64,000 nt of DNA, from the NCBI RefSeq assembly GCF_031583145.1, contig NZ_CP134050.1, positions 92,001-156,000 on the forward strand. The letters are read 5' to 3'. The position numbers and the translations under genes are program-made. The first letter of the stretch is position 1, and each line of letters begins with the position of its first letter. This DNA comes from Brevibacillus brevis (GTDB lineage Bacteria > Bacillota > Bacilli > Brevibacillales > Brevibacillaceae). A model generated the notes under the pieces. That model was not told where the DNA came from and did not search any database. It saw nothing but the letters and a program-made list of their open reading frames with translations. Positions 39,222 through 48,391 of this stretch are shown here, piece after piece.

Positions 39222-39515
39222 ATGAGGCTGGACAAGTATTTGAAAGTATCCCGACTGATCAAACGCCGTACGTTGGCAAAAGAGGTGTGCGACAAAGGGC
39301 GCGTCGAGATCAACGACCGACTTGCCAAATCCTCGAGCAACGTGAAAATCGGCGACAAGCTGGCGATCCGGTTCGGGCAAAAAATCGTGACGGTCAAAGT
39401 GGAAGACATCAAAGAAAATCCGCGCAAGGAAGAAGCCGCTTCCCTTTACACGGTGATCGGGGAAGTGCCGGTGCCGCGGGATGAAAAAGAAGAGGAAGCG
39501 TACATCAAAGGCTGA
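39222..39515 (+). CDS. rqcP: S4-domain RNA-binding protein RqcP (YabO)
   Basis: Binds the large ribosomal subunit in ribosome-associated quality control with RqcH. 97 residues, nearly all one S4 domain: MRLDKYLKVSRLIKRRTLAK, EVCDKGRVEINDRLAKSSSN. Overlaps the mazG operon end closely; a terminator follows. Confidence 0.93.
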   Translation: MRLDKYLKVSRLIKRRTLAKEVCDKGRVEINDRLAKSSSNVKIGDKLAIRFGQKIVTVKVEDIKENPRKEEAASLYTVIGEVPVPRDEKEEEAYIKG

Positions 39516-39527
39516 GCATACAATAGA

Positions 39528-39552
39528 GACTACCCGGACCGGGTAGTCTTTT
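39528..39552 (+). terminator. Intrinsic terminator after rqcP
   Basis: GACTACCC and GGGTAGTC around GGACC, followed by TTTTAT. Confidence 0.88.
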
Positions 39553-39627
39553 ATCCTTTCGCCTGCAGAAACGGCGAAAATGGCGATGGAACCAGCCCGC
39601 TGCCAAGTATTTCGAAGGCATCTGGTA

Positions 39628-39633
39628 TATAAT
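39628..39633 (+). promoter_or_regulatory. -10 element before the DUF2157 gene
   Basis: TATAAT about 32 bp before ATG 39665. It overlaps an in-frame ATG at 39632, which argues against that ATG being the start. No clear -35. Confidence 0.45.
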
Positions 39634-39664
39634 GGATGTACATGAAAGCGAAGGATGTGAAGAT

Positions 39665-41809
39665 ATGCAGCGAAATGCCGTGCGTCTCGGGTACTTTTTG
39701 GCCATCTCCCTTTTGCTTTCGGCCCTCTTCTACTTTTTCGCGGCGAACTGGCCTGCGCTCGACCGCTGGGGGAAAATTGGCGTCAGCGTCTCCGTACTCG
39801 TCCTGTTTTATGCGCTTTCCTATGCAGGGGGACTTGTCCTGAACCGGCACTCGTTTCTCAGCAATTGGCTTTTGGTCGCAGGAGGCCTATCCTTTGGCAT
39901 CAGCGTGGCATTGCTGGGCCAAATCTACAATTCGCATGCGGATAGCTACATGCTGTTCGTCGTCTGGCTGATCCCTAATCTGCTTTTTGCTGTTGCGACA
40001 AGGTACCAGCCTTTTTACGTGATCAGCTACGTCCTTGCGCATTTGGCGGTTTGCTTTTTTCTGGACCCTTCCGTCATCCACGTCACACGGGATGAAGAAT
40101 GGTGGTACATGGTTTACTGGCTGATCGCCCTGGGCAATCTCGCGCTATTTTGGCTGACGGGGACGGAACGTCTGAAATCCCGTCCAGTCCACTACCTGTC
40201 TTTTCTCGTTTTTCAGGTGTCTCTGTTTCTTTCGGCTTTTGCGGATGTGTACGGGGCGCTGCCTGAGTGCCTGTACCTGCTTATCGGTGGCGGGCTGTTT
40301 CTGGTCTTTCTGAAATGGATGCCCAATCGCGCCATGCTCGTCTTGACAGCGACGCTGCTCGCGCTGTTTTTGCTCGGGAAGTTTTTCTGGCTCATGTTTG
40401 AGTACAACTCGGACTTGTTTTTCCTGGCTGCGCTGCTGGCCGCTGCGGGGATCGTCTGGGGAGCTGTAGCGGGTATGAGATGGCTGAGGCGGCAATCCAC
40501 CAGAGAGGACAGCAAATGGGTGCGCTTCATTCTGGAAGCATTCACGGTGCTTGTCACGCTTGTCGCGGGTACGATGGGGGCCACTTCCTTGACAGGGCTT
40601 TTCTACCTGCTTCTTCCCGGTTCGCTGGCCACTTATGTTTTGTATTTCTTGGCTTTGCTCGGTTTTCTGATTCCTGTCATCATTCGTTCCAAACTGGACA
40701 CGACTGTTTTTTACACGCTTCTCACGATGGGGTACCTGATCGCGACAGGGTCGTCACTTTTCCTCGGCGGGTATTACTGGGTGATTTTTCTGCTTGCGCT
40801 CGCATACGTCTGGGTCGCTTCCGGCAGTACGCCAGTCAGGCTGTTGACACAGTTTGTCTTTTTGCTTGTGCTGTACATAAAGATGGGGGACTGGTCGATC
40901 ACGGGGGAATGGGCGCTGCTGGTACTGTTCGTATTCCAGCTCGGCATGTACATGGCGCCCAGGCTTCCGGTTGCCTTGCAAAACAGCTCGCTGGTCTATG
41001 CTCTCCTGTCACTCCTCGTCCTGGCGGAAACCGTGGACGGGGGGAGCGCGGTACAGGTAGGGGCAAACCTCGGCTATTTTGCCTTCACCACCTATCTGGT
41101 GTACCGGACCATGCACAGGAAGGAACGAATCGGATTCGGCATCGCTCTGGGCTTCTGGTTTGCCTTTTTGCTGATGAAATACTACGACTTTTTCTGGAGC
41201 TTGCTGCACAAGTCCATCAGCTTGCTTCTGCTCAGCCTCGTATTTTTCGCCGTCAGCTCCTGGCTGGACCGGTCCGCAGCGGCTCAGCGCGAGGTCCAGC
41301 CGCTCCCGATCTTCGCAGATAAGCGCAAACGGCTTGCGATCTTCAGTGTGGTTTTGTTGCAGCTCGTGGCGATCGGCTATCAGATCTGGAGCAGCGAAAC
41401 GATTCTCGCCGAAGGGCGATCCGTCAAACTGAGACTCGAACCGATCGACCCGCGCTCGCTCCTGCAGGGTGATTACGTCCGGCTGGGTTATGCGATTTCG
41501 ACGCTGGAGGGCGAGCAGTTCCCTGATGCGGACGGAAAGATTCGGGTGGTGTTGCGGCCGGAGTCGGACGGTGTATACGTCTATGGCGGCTACTACGAGC
41601 AGAACGGCGTATGGAACAGACCGCACCAGCCCGTGCCGGATGAGATCATTCTGAACGGCCGGACGATCGGTACGGATCGCGTGGAGTACGGGATCGAAAG
41701 CTATTTTGTCCCGGAGGGTACCGGGCGCGAGGTTGAGCGCTCGGCGAAATACGCGCTGGTGCGGGTGGGCAAAAAAGGAGACGCAATCGTGGAAGAGCTG
41801 TCGAATTAA
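39665..41809 (+). CDS. Polytopic membrane protein with DUF2157 and GDYXXLXY domains
   Basis: 714 residues from ATG 39665. The N-terminal part (MQRNAVRLGYFLAISLLLSA LFYFFAANW onward) matches DUF2157 membrane proteins; about 16 hydrophobic segments run to residue 560; after DKRKRLAIF a last membrane segment leads to an extracytoplasmic domain with the signature LQGDYVRLGYA. Function is unknown. First gene of an accessory block between rqcP and yabP. Its stop codon lies inside the loop of a shared terminator and overlaps the convergent gene's stop. Confidence 0.82.
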   Translation: MQRNAVRLGYFLAISLLLSALFYFFAANWPALDRWGKIGVSVSVLVLFYALSYAGGLVLNRHSFLSNWLLVAGGLSFGISVALLGQIYNSHADSYMLFVVWLIPNLLFAVATRYQPFYVISYVLAHLAVCFFLDPSVIHVTRDEEWWYMVYWLIALGNLALFWLTGTERLKSRPVHYLSFLVFQVSLFLSAFADVYGALPECLYLLIGGGLFLVFLKWMPNRAMLVLTATLLALFLLGKFFWLMFEYNSDLFFLAALLAAAGIVWGAVAGMRWLRRQSTREDSKWVRFILEAFTVLVTLVAGTMGATSLTGLFYLLLPGSLATYVLYFLALLGFLIPVIIRSKLDTTVFYTLLTMGYLIATGSSLFLGGYYWVIFLLALAYVWVASGSTPVRLLTQFVFLLVLYIKMGDWSITGEWALLVLFVFQLGMYMAPRLPVALQNSSLVYALLSLLVLAETVDGGSAVQVGANLGYFAFTTYLVYRTMHRKERIGFGIALGFWFAFLLMKYYDFFWSLLHKSISLLLLSLVFFAVSSWLDRSAAAQREVQPLPIFADKRKRLAIFSVVLLQLVAIGYQIWSSETILAEGRSVKLRLEPIDPRSLLQGDYVRLGYAISTLEGEQFPDADGKIRVVLRPESDGVYVYGGYYEQNGVWNRPHQPVPDEIILNGRTIGTDRVEYGIESYFVPEGTGREVERSAKYALVRVGKKGDAIVEELSN

Positions 41810-41825
41810 TCGACAGCTCTTTTTG
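41794..41825. terminator. Bidirectional terminator shared by two convergent genes
   Basis: AGAGCTGTCGA and TCGACAGCTCT form a perfect 11-bp stem around ATTAA. A T run follows on the plus strand; the loop carries the stop codons of both genes. Confidence 0.9.
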
Positions 41826-43086
41826 CGTGGGAAAAAGGAAGTCCTGCCTGCTGATTCCGGGGCCGGATCGCGCGATGGACCAGCAGAAGACCGGCGAGTC
41901 CCGACAGCAAAAACAGGCTGGCCATCCCCATGGACGGGAGAAGCGCACCCAGGCTGATGCCGACGGCGCCTGTAAGCTTTGCGCCTTGGAGGACAAGCCC
42001 GTTTACGGCCATGTACGAGCTGCGTGCGTCGTCCCTGATGATTTGCGCGAGGAAGGACTGACGGGTAGGGATGTGGATGAGCTCTCCTACCGTCGCAAGG
42101 AACATGGCGATCGCAATGACGAGAAGAGAGTTGGTGAAGCTGATGAAGGAGTAGCCGATCGTATACATCAGCACGCCCCCGTACATGGCCGCAGCTTCCC
42201 GGCCGGAGCGAATCAGCTTGGTTACGAATAGCGAAAGCAGGACCACAAGCAGCGTGTTTTCCAGTTGGATGAAGCTGAACGCCTTGATACCCGTCATTTC
42301 AAAGGAGACGAGGTCCCACAGCTGCAAGGTCTGCGTGCCGAATTCTTTGGCCAGGCGAACAGCCACGTAGTTCGAGGTCTGGAATTCCAGCGCGAAAATG
42401 AGCAGCCCTCCCAAAGAAAAGAGCAAAAAGCGCCGATCCTGCATGACCTGCTTGTAGCTGCCGACGAGATCATTCAGGACGTTTGTTTTGCGTGGAAGAT
42501 TCGTGGATGAAGGCTGATACGACTCTTCCATGAAAAACGCCGTCAAGGCAAGTGTGAACAGACTGACGACGGTCAGGGCGAGAATCAATTCAAACCGGTG
42601 AGTGGCAAACCAGAGGCCGCCGAGGACCGAGCCGATGGCAATCGACAAATTGGAAGCCCAGTAGTTGATGCTGTACATAAACGTACGGTTTTCCGGGGTG
42701 CTCACGTCGATCAGCATGGCGTCGGCGGCAGGGCTGATCAAGCCGTTGCTCGCGTTTTGGAGAAGCATCATCGCGAATGTGAGCCATGCGGAATCGAGTA
42801 GTGGCGAATTGGCCAAGGCCATGCACATAAATGCGGCGCATTGCGCGATCTGGCCATACACCATCACTTTCTTTCGTCCCCAGCGGTCCGCGATATAGCC
42901 GCCGTAGAAGCCCATCAAGATCTGTGCAGATATATTGGCGAACAGCAGAAATCCCGCTACTGCTGGCCCGAGCTTCTCCGAAAAATAAATGGCCATAAAC
43001 GGAAAGATCATGGTGCCGACGACCTTGGTCAAAAAGGAAGTGACAATGCGTATCCGGATATTCGGATGCAGATGGAAAAAGTTCAT
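41806..43086 (-). CDS. MFS transporter
   Basis: 426-residue, 12-segment major facilitator. The loop 2-3 signature GGYIADRWGRKKVMVYGQIA and PAADAMLIDVSTPENRTFMYS in helix 4-5 are typical of drug/sugar exporters (MdtG/YqjV-like). Divergent from an SgrR-like regulator with a 99-bp gap that holds an imperfect dyad, suggesting control by that regulator. AAAGGAGG lies before the ATG. Substrate unknown. Confidence 0.88.
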   Translation of the reverse strand: MNFFHLHPNIRIRIVTSFLTKVVGTMIFPFMAIYFSEKLGPAVAGFLLFANISAQILMGFYGGYIADRWGRKKVMVYGQIAQCAAFMCMALANSPLLDSAWLTFAMMLLQNASNGLISPAADAMLIDVSTPENRTFMYSINYWASNLSIAIGSVLGGLWFATHRFELILALTVVSLFTLALTAFFMEESYQPSSTNLPRKTNVLNDLVGSYKQVMQDRRFLLFSLGGLLIFALEFQTSNYVAVRLAKEFGTQTLQLWDLVSFEMTGIKAFSFIQLENTLLVVLLSLFVTKLIRSGREAAAMYGGVLMYTIGYSFISFTNSLLVIAIAMFLATVGELIHIPTRQSFLAQIIRDDARSSYMAVNGLVLQGAKLTGAVGISLGALLPSMGMASLFLLSGLAGLLLVHRAIRPRNQQAGLPFSHAKRAVD

Positions 43087-43142
43087 CGACTCTGCCTCCT
43101 TTCGTTTTTTTCCATTTTACATGCCAAAAGGAGAAGAAAAAG

Positions 43143-43168
43143 GGTAAGATTCAGATAGAAATTTCACC
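43143..43168. promoter_or_regulatory. Imperfect palindrome in the MFS/SgrR-like intergenic gap
   Basis: GGTAAGATT and AAATTTCACC ends: 26 bp in which 7 of the 9 outer base pairs are symmetrical. Candidate operator; also overlaps the start of the regulator's leader. Confidence 0.35.
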
Positions 43169-43185
43169 TTTTAGGAGGCGGAAGG

Positions 43186-44970
43186 ATGAAAAGCCGGGAG
43201 CACTTCATGCAAATGCTGCTCAGCTTGTCTGAATGGGAGCCGGGGGTGGAACAGTCGGCCAGCATCGAGGCGCTGGCGGAAATTCTCTGCTGCACCCCGC
43301 GCAATGTCAAACTGATTTTGCGCAAATGGGAAAAGGACGGACTGCTGAGCTGGAAAGCGGGAGTCGGGCGGGGCAACCATTCGACTTTGACGATCTTGTG
43401 CGATACCTCCACGTTTTTCTCCTCTTACTTTCAAAAGCTGCTTGCAGACGGGAAAATCGGAGAAGCCGTCGCGCTCATCCAAAACAGGAAGCTTCCGCCA
43501 AGGCTCAAGCGATTGCTGCAGGAGATGTGGGACAGCCAGTTCGGATTTGTCGCCGAGAGCGGCGAAAACACGAGTCTGGATGTGCTCAGGATTCCGCGGC
43601 AGCGAGACTTTTCCACTCTCGATCCGGCCTTTGTGGCAGTGGCTTCCGAAAGCCATTTTCTGAATCAAATGTGCCACAGGCTGGTCACGTACGACCGGGA
43701 GAGGCAACGGTTTCTTCCACAGCTTGCCTATGCCTGGGAGAGCAACGAGCAGAGGACGATCTGGACCTTTTACTTGCGCAAAGGCGTGCGATTCCACCAT
43801 GGTCGCATGCTAAGCAGCAAGGATGTCGCGTACACGGTACAGAGGCTCATCGATCTGGACTCCCCGTACCGGTGGCAAATGGACGATGTAGAGCGGATCG
43901 AACATCCGAGTGAACGGGTCGTCACGTTTCATCTCCGCCAGCCCAATCGCTTTTTTCTCCACTTCATGGGCTCCAACGCCATGTCGATTCTGCCGCACGA
44001 CGTTCCTTTCGATGAGAGGGCGATCGTCGGGACGGGTCCGTTTCGCATGGCGGAATACACGGATGACCGGCTGGTCCTGGAGGCGTTTGAGGACTATTAC
44101 GGAGAACGGGCCATGCTGGACCGGGTAGAGCTCTGGATCGTACCGGGACCGTATTCCCGCCAGCGTTTGTATCAACTGCCCGATCGGGGGGATACCCGGC
44201 CGGATACGGATGGCCAAGAAGGGGACTTGGTCTTTGAAGAGGTGGGCTGCCATTATCTCGCTTTCAACTTTCGCCGACCAGGAGTTCACCACGAGTACGC
44301 TTTTCGGATGGCAATGCGGTTGATCATCGATCGCCATGAGCTAATCAGGCAGCTCGGTGAGCATGGCTACACACCTGCCGGGAGCTTTTTGCCCCAGCAG
44401 AGCCGTTCGCTCTCGTTTCCTTCGTCGACGCTGGAGGAAGCGGCCGACTGGCTTCGCCGCAGCTCCTATCGAGGCGAGATGCTGTCCTTGTTCATGGCGA
44501 GGGGCACCACGTTTGACGGCATTGCATCGTGGATTCGCGAAAGATGCGAGAGGGTGGGCATCCGGCTGCAGATCGAGTCGTTGACGAAAGCCGACTTCCT
44601 GTCTCCCGATTTTGAGCAAAAGGCGGACATGGCGATCATGGGAGAAGTCCTGCAGAATGATATCGAGCTGGGTCTGCTCGAGGTGTACAAAAACAAATGC
44701 ACGATGGTCCACCGGTTTTTGGACGATGCGAAACGCGAGTGGATCGACGGCAGGCTTTCCGAGGTCCTGCGGATGAAGGGGCGCGAAAAACGCCTGGGCG
44801 CCCTGCTGGAGTTGGAGGAGACGCTTGCAGCGGAGCAATGCTGGCTGTTCCTTTACCATGTGAAGCGAGTCGATCGCTATCACCCCGATTTGCAAGGATT
44901 CGTAGCGGATTCCTACGGCTGGGTCGACTTTTCCAAGCTGTGGGTCAAGTCGTTCGTTACCAGAATGTAA
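43186..44970 (+). CDS. SgrR-like transcriptional regulator (winged helix + solute-binding domain)
   Basis: 594 residues. N-terminal SgrR_N winged helix (about 1-110: SIEALAEILCCTPRNVKLIL, RKWEKDGLLSWKAGVGRGNH) fused to a family-5 extracellular-solute-binding fold without a signal peptide (ERQRFLPQLAYAWESNEQRT, FYLRKGVRFHHGRMLSSKDV). In E. coli SgrR senses sugar-phosphate stress and controls setA, an MFS sugar exporter; the divergent MFS gene here makes the same kind of pair. The ligand is unknown. AGGAGGCGGAAGG before ATG. Confidence 0.88.
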   Translation: MKSREHFMQMLLSLSEWEPGVEQSASIEALAEILCCTPRNVKLILRKWEKDGLLSWKAGVGRGNHSTLTILCDTSTFFSSYFQKLLADGKIGEAVALIQNRKLPPRLKRLLQEMWDSQFGFVAESGENTSLDVLRIPRQRDFSTLDPAFVAVASESHFLNQMCHRLVTYDRERQRFLPQLAYAWESNEQRTIWTFYLRKGVRFHHGRMLSSKDVAYTVQRLIDLDSPYRWQMDDVERIEHPSERVVTFHLRQPNRFFLHFMGSNAMSILPHDVPFDERAIVGTGPFRMAEYTDDRLVLEAFEDYYGERAMLDRVELWIVPGPYSRQRLYQLPDRGDTRPDTDGQEGDLVFEEVGCHYLAFNFRRPGVHHEYAFRMAMRLIIDRHELIRQLGEHGYTPAGSFLPQQSRSLSFPSSTLEEAADWLRRSSYRGEMLSLFMARGTTFDGIASWIRERCERVGIRLQIESLTKADFLSPDFEQKADMAIMGEVLQNDIELGLLEVYKNKCTMVHRFLDDAKREWIDGRLSEVLRMKGREKRLGALLELEETLAAEQCWLFLYHVKRVDRYHPDLQGFVADSYGWVDFSKLWVKSFVTRM

Positions 44971-45031
44971 CCCTTTCCTGCCGTTCTTTTCCTATCATAG
45001 AGAGAATTGCAGGTTAAAGGAGGCGTTACCG

Positions 45032-47056
45032 TTGCACAAAAGCACAAAAAAAGGAATATCCGTCTTGCTGGCGACTACAGTGTTGGCGAGTCCATTTGTC
45101 GTCGTGCCGAAAGCCGCTTACGCCCTGACTGTGGATGACATTTCGGCTGACGATACGAGCGCTGATGAAGAAACAGAATATACGATTGAATTTGAAATCG
45201 ACAAAGATTTGAAAGCGGGCGACGAGATTTTCGTCAAGTTTCCATCCGGCTACGCCGTGAAAAAGGTGAAAAAATCGGATGTGGAGCTCGAGGATGACGA
45301 CGGCGATGAAATAGATATCGACAGCGTCTCGGTCAGCAGCAATGTGGTGACCATCGAATTGGACGAAAAGATCAGCAAGGGAACCGAGCTGACCTTGACG
45401 ATCGACAAGGTGGTAAACCCGGAAGACAAGGGCAGCTACTCCATCGGGGTAAAGACGTCGAAGGAAACGACCTATAAAAATGAGAAAATCACGATTGGCA
45501 AATCATCGAGCAGCAGTAGCAGCAAAAATGACTTCTCCGTCTCGCAGAGCAGCAAGGTCGCTGGAGAGGATATCTCCCTGACGCTTGGAAAGTTCAATCT
45601 GTCTTCCAGCACCAAACTGAAAACGGGGAAATACATCTACGTGGACTTCCCTACCAAGGATATGCTGCCGAAGAGCATCAGCAAATCCGATGTCAAGGTG
45701 AATGGCTACAAAGCGGATTACGTAACCATTCTCAGCGACAATTCGGTTCGCATCGAGATCCCTAGCGGGGCGAATGGAGACAGCTCGCTCAAGATTGAAT
45801 TCGACAAGTCAGCTGGCATTACCAACCCGTCTACTGCAGATGACGACTATGTGTACAAAATCGAGTACGACAGCAAGAAATACACGTCCAAGGAAGTGGA
45901 GATTACCGGCTTCACCAAAGCGTCCTTCGATGTGGAGCTGTCCGATCGCTCGGCAGGAGCGCGGTCCAGCTATACGTTTGACATTGACCTGTCCTCCAAG
46001 GTGACCTCCAATACCGACATCACGGTGGAGTTCCCGAATGCGGACATGGTTCCGCCGGTCATGTCGGGATACAGCATTACGGTAAACGGAGACCAGGCTA
46101 CGCATGTGAGCGCCAGCGGCGGGAAAGTGTCGTTCCGCACGCCTAGCGGATTCAAAAGCACAGACGAGCTGACCGTCAAATTTGCCCTTGATGCGTATTT
46201 GACGAACCCGAAAACAGCCGGCACCTATTCCTTGACGGCCAAAGTCGACGGGAAGACGTACCGTTCGAAAAACTTTGAGATCACAGGGATATCTGCTCCT
46301 GTCGCGGTAGACAACACGGCTGCGACGATCGGACTCACTCGCGCTACTGCTTCTACGCCGACAGGAGTGCAGATCGCCATCAAAGCCCTTGGAGCGCCGA
46401 TCACCCGTACGCAGGGCTTCATCGAGGTCGTCCTGCCAGCAGGCTTCCGCGTGCCCGCTTATATTCCGGCAACCAGCGTGACCGTCAACGGAGTGGCTGC
46501 CAACTATGTGGGAGTGCGGGGGCAAAACCTGATCATCGTGCCTTCCCAAGACATTCCGGCCAATACGGCTGTCCAGGTCAATGTGCTGGAGGCAGGCGGC
46601 ATCGTAAACCCTGCCGCTACAGGCGTATACAGCATCAGCGTCTACACTTCGGAGGAGAAAGGACTGCTGTTCGCAAGGCCGGCGACGATCGTGGCGCTCA
46701 ATGGCGTCAGCTTCAAGGCCAACGTGGCGTCGTTTACCAAATCGGGCAAGACGACCGCGATGGCTGCGGCGCCGTTCATCGTGAACGGCAATACCCTGAT
46801 GCCTGCCTCCTTCTTCCGGGATGGACTTGGCATGTCCGTCACATGGACGGCGACTACTGCGAAGGTCGTGAGCGGAAATACGGTCATGCAGTTCAAAGTA
46901 GGCTCCAACGTAGCGACAATCAACGGCCAAAACGTGACATTGCCCGTAGCCGTGCAGGCGAAAAACAAGATTCCGGCACTGCCGCTGCGGACGATCACCG
47001 ATCGGACCGGCTACAATATCATTTTTGTGAACGGCAACTACACGGTTTACAAATAA
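45032..47056 (+). CDS. Secreted protein with four tandem repeats and a C-terminal stalk (copper amine oxidase N-like) domain
   Basis: 674 residues from TTG 45032 behind AAAGGAGGCG. Signal peptide to about AYA (residue 31). Four repeats of 120-130 residues follow (about 35-155, 165-290, 290-415, 425-555), each with an Ig-like pattern: Tyr-rich strand, IxVxFP near the middle, then xxVxVxGxxA and xxITNPxxAGxYS-type endings (NPEDKGSYSI, NPSTADDDYVYKI, NPKTAGTYSL, NPAATGVYSI). A Ser-rich hinge lies after repeat 1. The last 110 residues (PFIVNGNTLMPASFFRDGLG ... PLRTITDRTGYNIIFV) match the copper amine oxidase N-terminal-like domain. No LPXTG or SLH anchor. Function unknown. Confidence 0.8.
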   Translation: MHKSTKKGISVLLATTVLASPFVVVPKAAYALTVDDISADDTSADEETEYTIEFEIDKDLKAGDEIFVKFPSGYAVKKVKKSDVELEDDDGDEIDIDSVSVSSNVVTIELDEKISKGTELTLTIDKVVNPEDKGSYSIGVKTSKETTYKNEKITIGKSSSSSSSKNDFSVSQSSKVAGEDISLTLGKFNLSSSTKLKTGKYIYVDFPTKDMLPKSISKSDVKVNGYKADYVTILSDNSVRIEIPSGANGDSSLKIEFDKSAGITNPSTADDDYVYKIEYDSKKYTSKEVEITGFTKASFDVELSDRSAGARSSYTFDIDLSSKVTSNTDITVEFPNADMVPPVMSGYSITVNGDQATHVSASGGKVSFRTPSGFKSTDELTVKFALDAYLTNPKTAGTYSLTAKVDGKTYRSKNFEITGISAPVAVDNTAATIGLTRATASTPTGVQIAIKALGAPITRTQGFIEVVLPAGFRVPAYIPATSVTVNGVAANYVGVRGQNLIIVPSQDIPANTAVQVNVLEAGGIVNPAATGVYSISVYTSEEKGLLFARPATIVALNGVSFKANVASFTKSGKTTAMAAAPFIVNGNTLMPASFFRDGLGMSVTWTATTAKVVSGNTVMQFKVGSNVATINGQNVTLPVAVQAKNKIPALPLRTITDRTGYNIIFVNGNYTVYK

Positions 47057-47072
47057 ACGGAAGAGAAGCAAG

Positions 47073-47097
47073 AACCCCGCTGACAGGCGGGGTTTTT
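47073..47097 (+). terminator. Intrinsic terminator after the repeat protein
   Basis: AACCCCGC and GCGGGGTT around TGACAG, followed by T. Confidence 0.9.
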
Positions 47098-47165
47098 GTT
47101 CTAAAAGGACATCCCCTCCCATACGATGGTACAAGAAGGGTAGCAAGGGCAAGGGGGGAGTAAGC

Positions 47166-47450
47166 ATGATGGAGCACACCAAGAGGCCACGCCATGAAGT
47201 CGTGATGATCAATCGGCGCAGTTTGGCGATTTCGGGTGTGAAAAACGTCGAAAGCTTTGACAGCGAAGAATTTCTATTGGAGACGGAAGGCGGATTTTTA
47301 ACCATTCGCGGGCAAAACCTGCATATGAAAAATCTGAGTCTGGAAACCGGAGAAGTGGCGATCGAAGGTCTGGTGCACGAAATGGCCTATCTGGAACAAG
47401 GGCAGGCCGGCGATCGGTCGAGAGGATTCTTCGGTAAGCTGTTCAAGTGA
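47166..47450 (+). CDS. yabP: Sporulation protein YabP
   Basis: 94-residue YabP/YqfC family protein (NRRSLAISGVKNVESFDSEE, FLLETEGGFLTIRGQNLHMK), required for spore formation in some species and thought to act in the mother cell. CATACGAT at 47120-47127 could be a sigma-E -10, but no good -35 was seen. Its stop overlaps the GTG of yabQ. Confidence 0.93.
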   Translation: MMEHTKRPRHEVVMINRRSLAISGVKNVESFDSEEFLLETEGGFLTIRGQNLHMKNLSLETGEVAIEGLVHEMAYLEQGQAGDRSRGFFGKLFK

Positions 47451-48019
47451 GTATCGGGATTCAGCTTCAGACGGTTCTGGCCATGTCGACGTGCGGGGTG
47501 CTCATGGGGATCGGATTCGATACGTACCATGTGTTCAAAGGCAAGAGCAAGCTCCCTGGGTGGATGGTGTTTTTATTTGACATCCTCTTTTGGGTAGGCA
47601 GTATGGGCGCCGTCTTCTTGATTCTGCTGAAAGTAAACGACGGCATCATTCGGTTTCCGATCTTTTTTGGAATGATTTTTGGAGCTTGGGTGTATTTTGT
47701 AGTAGGTAGTAAGAAGTATATCCATTTTTTACATCGCGTGATAAGATTTTGTCAGTGGTTCTATCGCACTGTTTTGCGAATCATTGACATCCTGGTTGTT
47801 CGTCCCGTTCTGTTTTTCTACCGAGTGATCCTGATGCTGCTGGCGTTCTTGTATTCCGTTTTGCTTGCAATCTTCGGCTTTTTATGGAAAGTGACGCGTT
47901 TTGTCACTTCGCCGTTTGCCAGATGGGGTCAACATTTGGGGAAAAAAATGTTCGGAAAAACAAAAGGAATTTGGACCACTTGGAAGAATTGGATTCATTC
48001 AAAGAGAAAGCGGGAGTAA
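47447..48019 (+). CDS. yabQ: Spore cortex biosynthesis protein YabQ
   Basis: 190-residue membrane protein needed for cortex formation. Five or so hydrophobic segments (TVLAMSTCGVLMGIGFDTYH at the start; WMVFLFDILFWVGSMGAVFL; VLLAIFGFLWKVTRF) with a basic C-terminus. GTG start, 4-bp overlap with yabP, so translationally coupled. Confidence 0.9.
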   Translation: MSIGIQLQTVLAMSTCGVLMGIGFDTYHVFKGKSKLPGWMVFLFDILFWVGSMGAVFLILLKVNDGIIRFPIFFGMIFGAWVYFVVGSKKYIHFLHRVIRFCQWFYRTVLRIIDILVVRPVLFFYRVILMLLAFLYSVLLAIFGFLWKVTRFVTSPFARWGQHLGKKMFGKTKGIWTTWKNWIHSKRKRE

Positions 48020-48036
48020 ACATCCGAGGTGGCCGA

Positions 48037-48348
48037 ATGATGACAGAAGCAACGTCTTCGAGAACAAACCGAAAAGGGCAAAGGCGAAGAATGCGGCTCT
48101 TTTTCTTTTTCATCCTTTGCTTTTTTGTCTGGACTGGCTATACCCTTTATGTGCAAAGCGGGGCATTGGCGCAAAAAAAAGCGGAGCTGGAAGCATTGAA
48201 GCAGGAATCGGCCGTTTTGCTGCAGCAGCAAGAAGAGCTCACGTATGAAGCAAGTCGTCTGAACGATCAGGAGTACTTGGCAGAGCTGGCAAGGAAACGG
48301 CTTTACTACACCAAACCGGGAGAGAGCATTTACAAGATTCCAGAGTAG
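48037..48348 (+). CDS. divIC: Septum formation initiator DivIC (FtsB-like)
   Basis: Bitopic division protein that works with FtsL and DivIB. Start ATG 48037 behind GAGGTGG. 103 residues: cytoplasmic basic N-terminus, one membrane segment (LFFFFILCFFVWTGYTLYV), a coiled coil (KKAELEALKQESAVLLQQQE) and the conserved EYLAELARKRLYYTKPGES end. Confidence 0.93.
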   Translation: MMTEATSSRTNRKGQRRRMRLFFFFILCFFVWTGYTLYVQSGALAQKKAELEALKQESAVLLQQQEELTYEASRLNDQEYLAELARKRLYYTKPGESIYKIPE

Positions 48349-48391
48349 GCTGTCTGGCTGATCTTCAAGCATAAGGAGGCTTTCCACGTCC

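Noticed and set aside
45809..47305. 498-codon minus-strand open frame
   Set aside because: Antisense to the repeat protein; Arg/His-rich and crosses a terminator.
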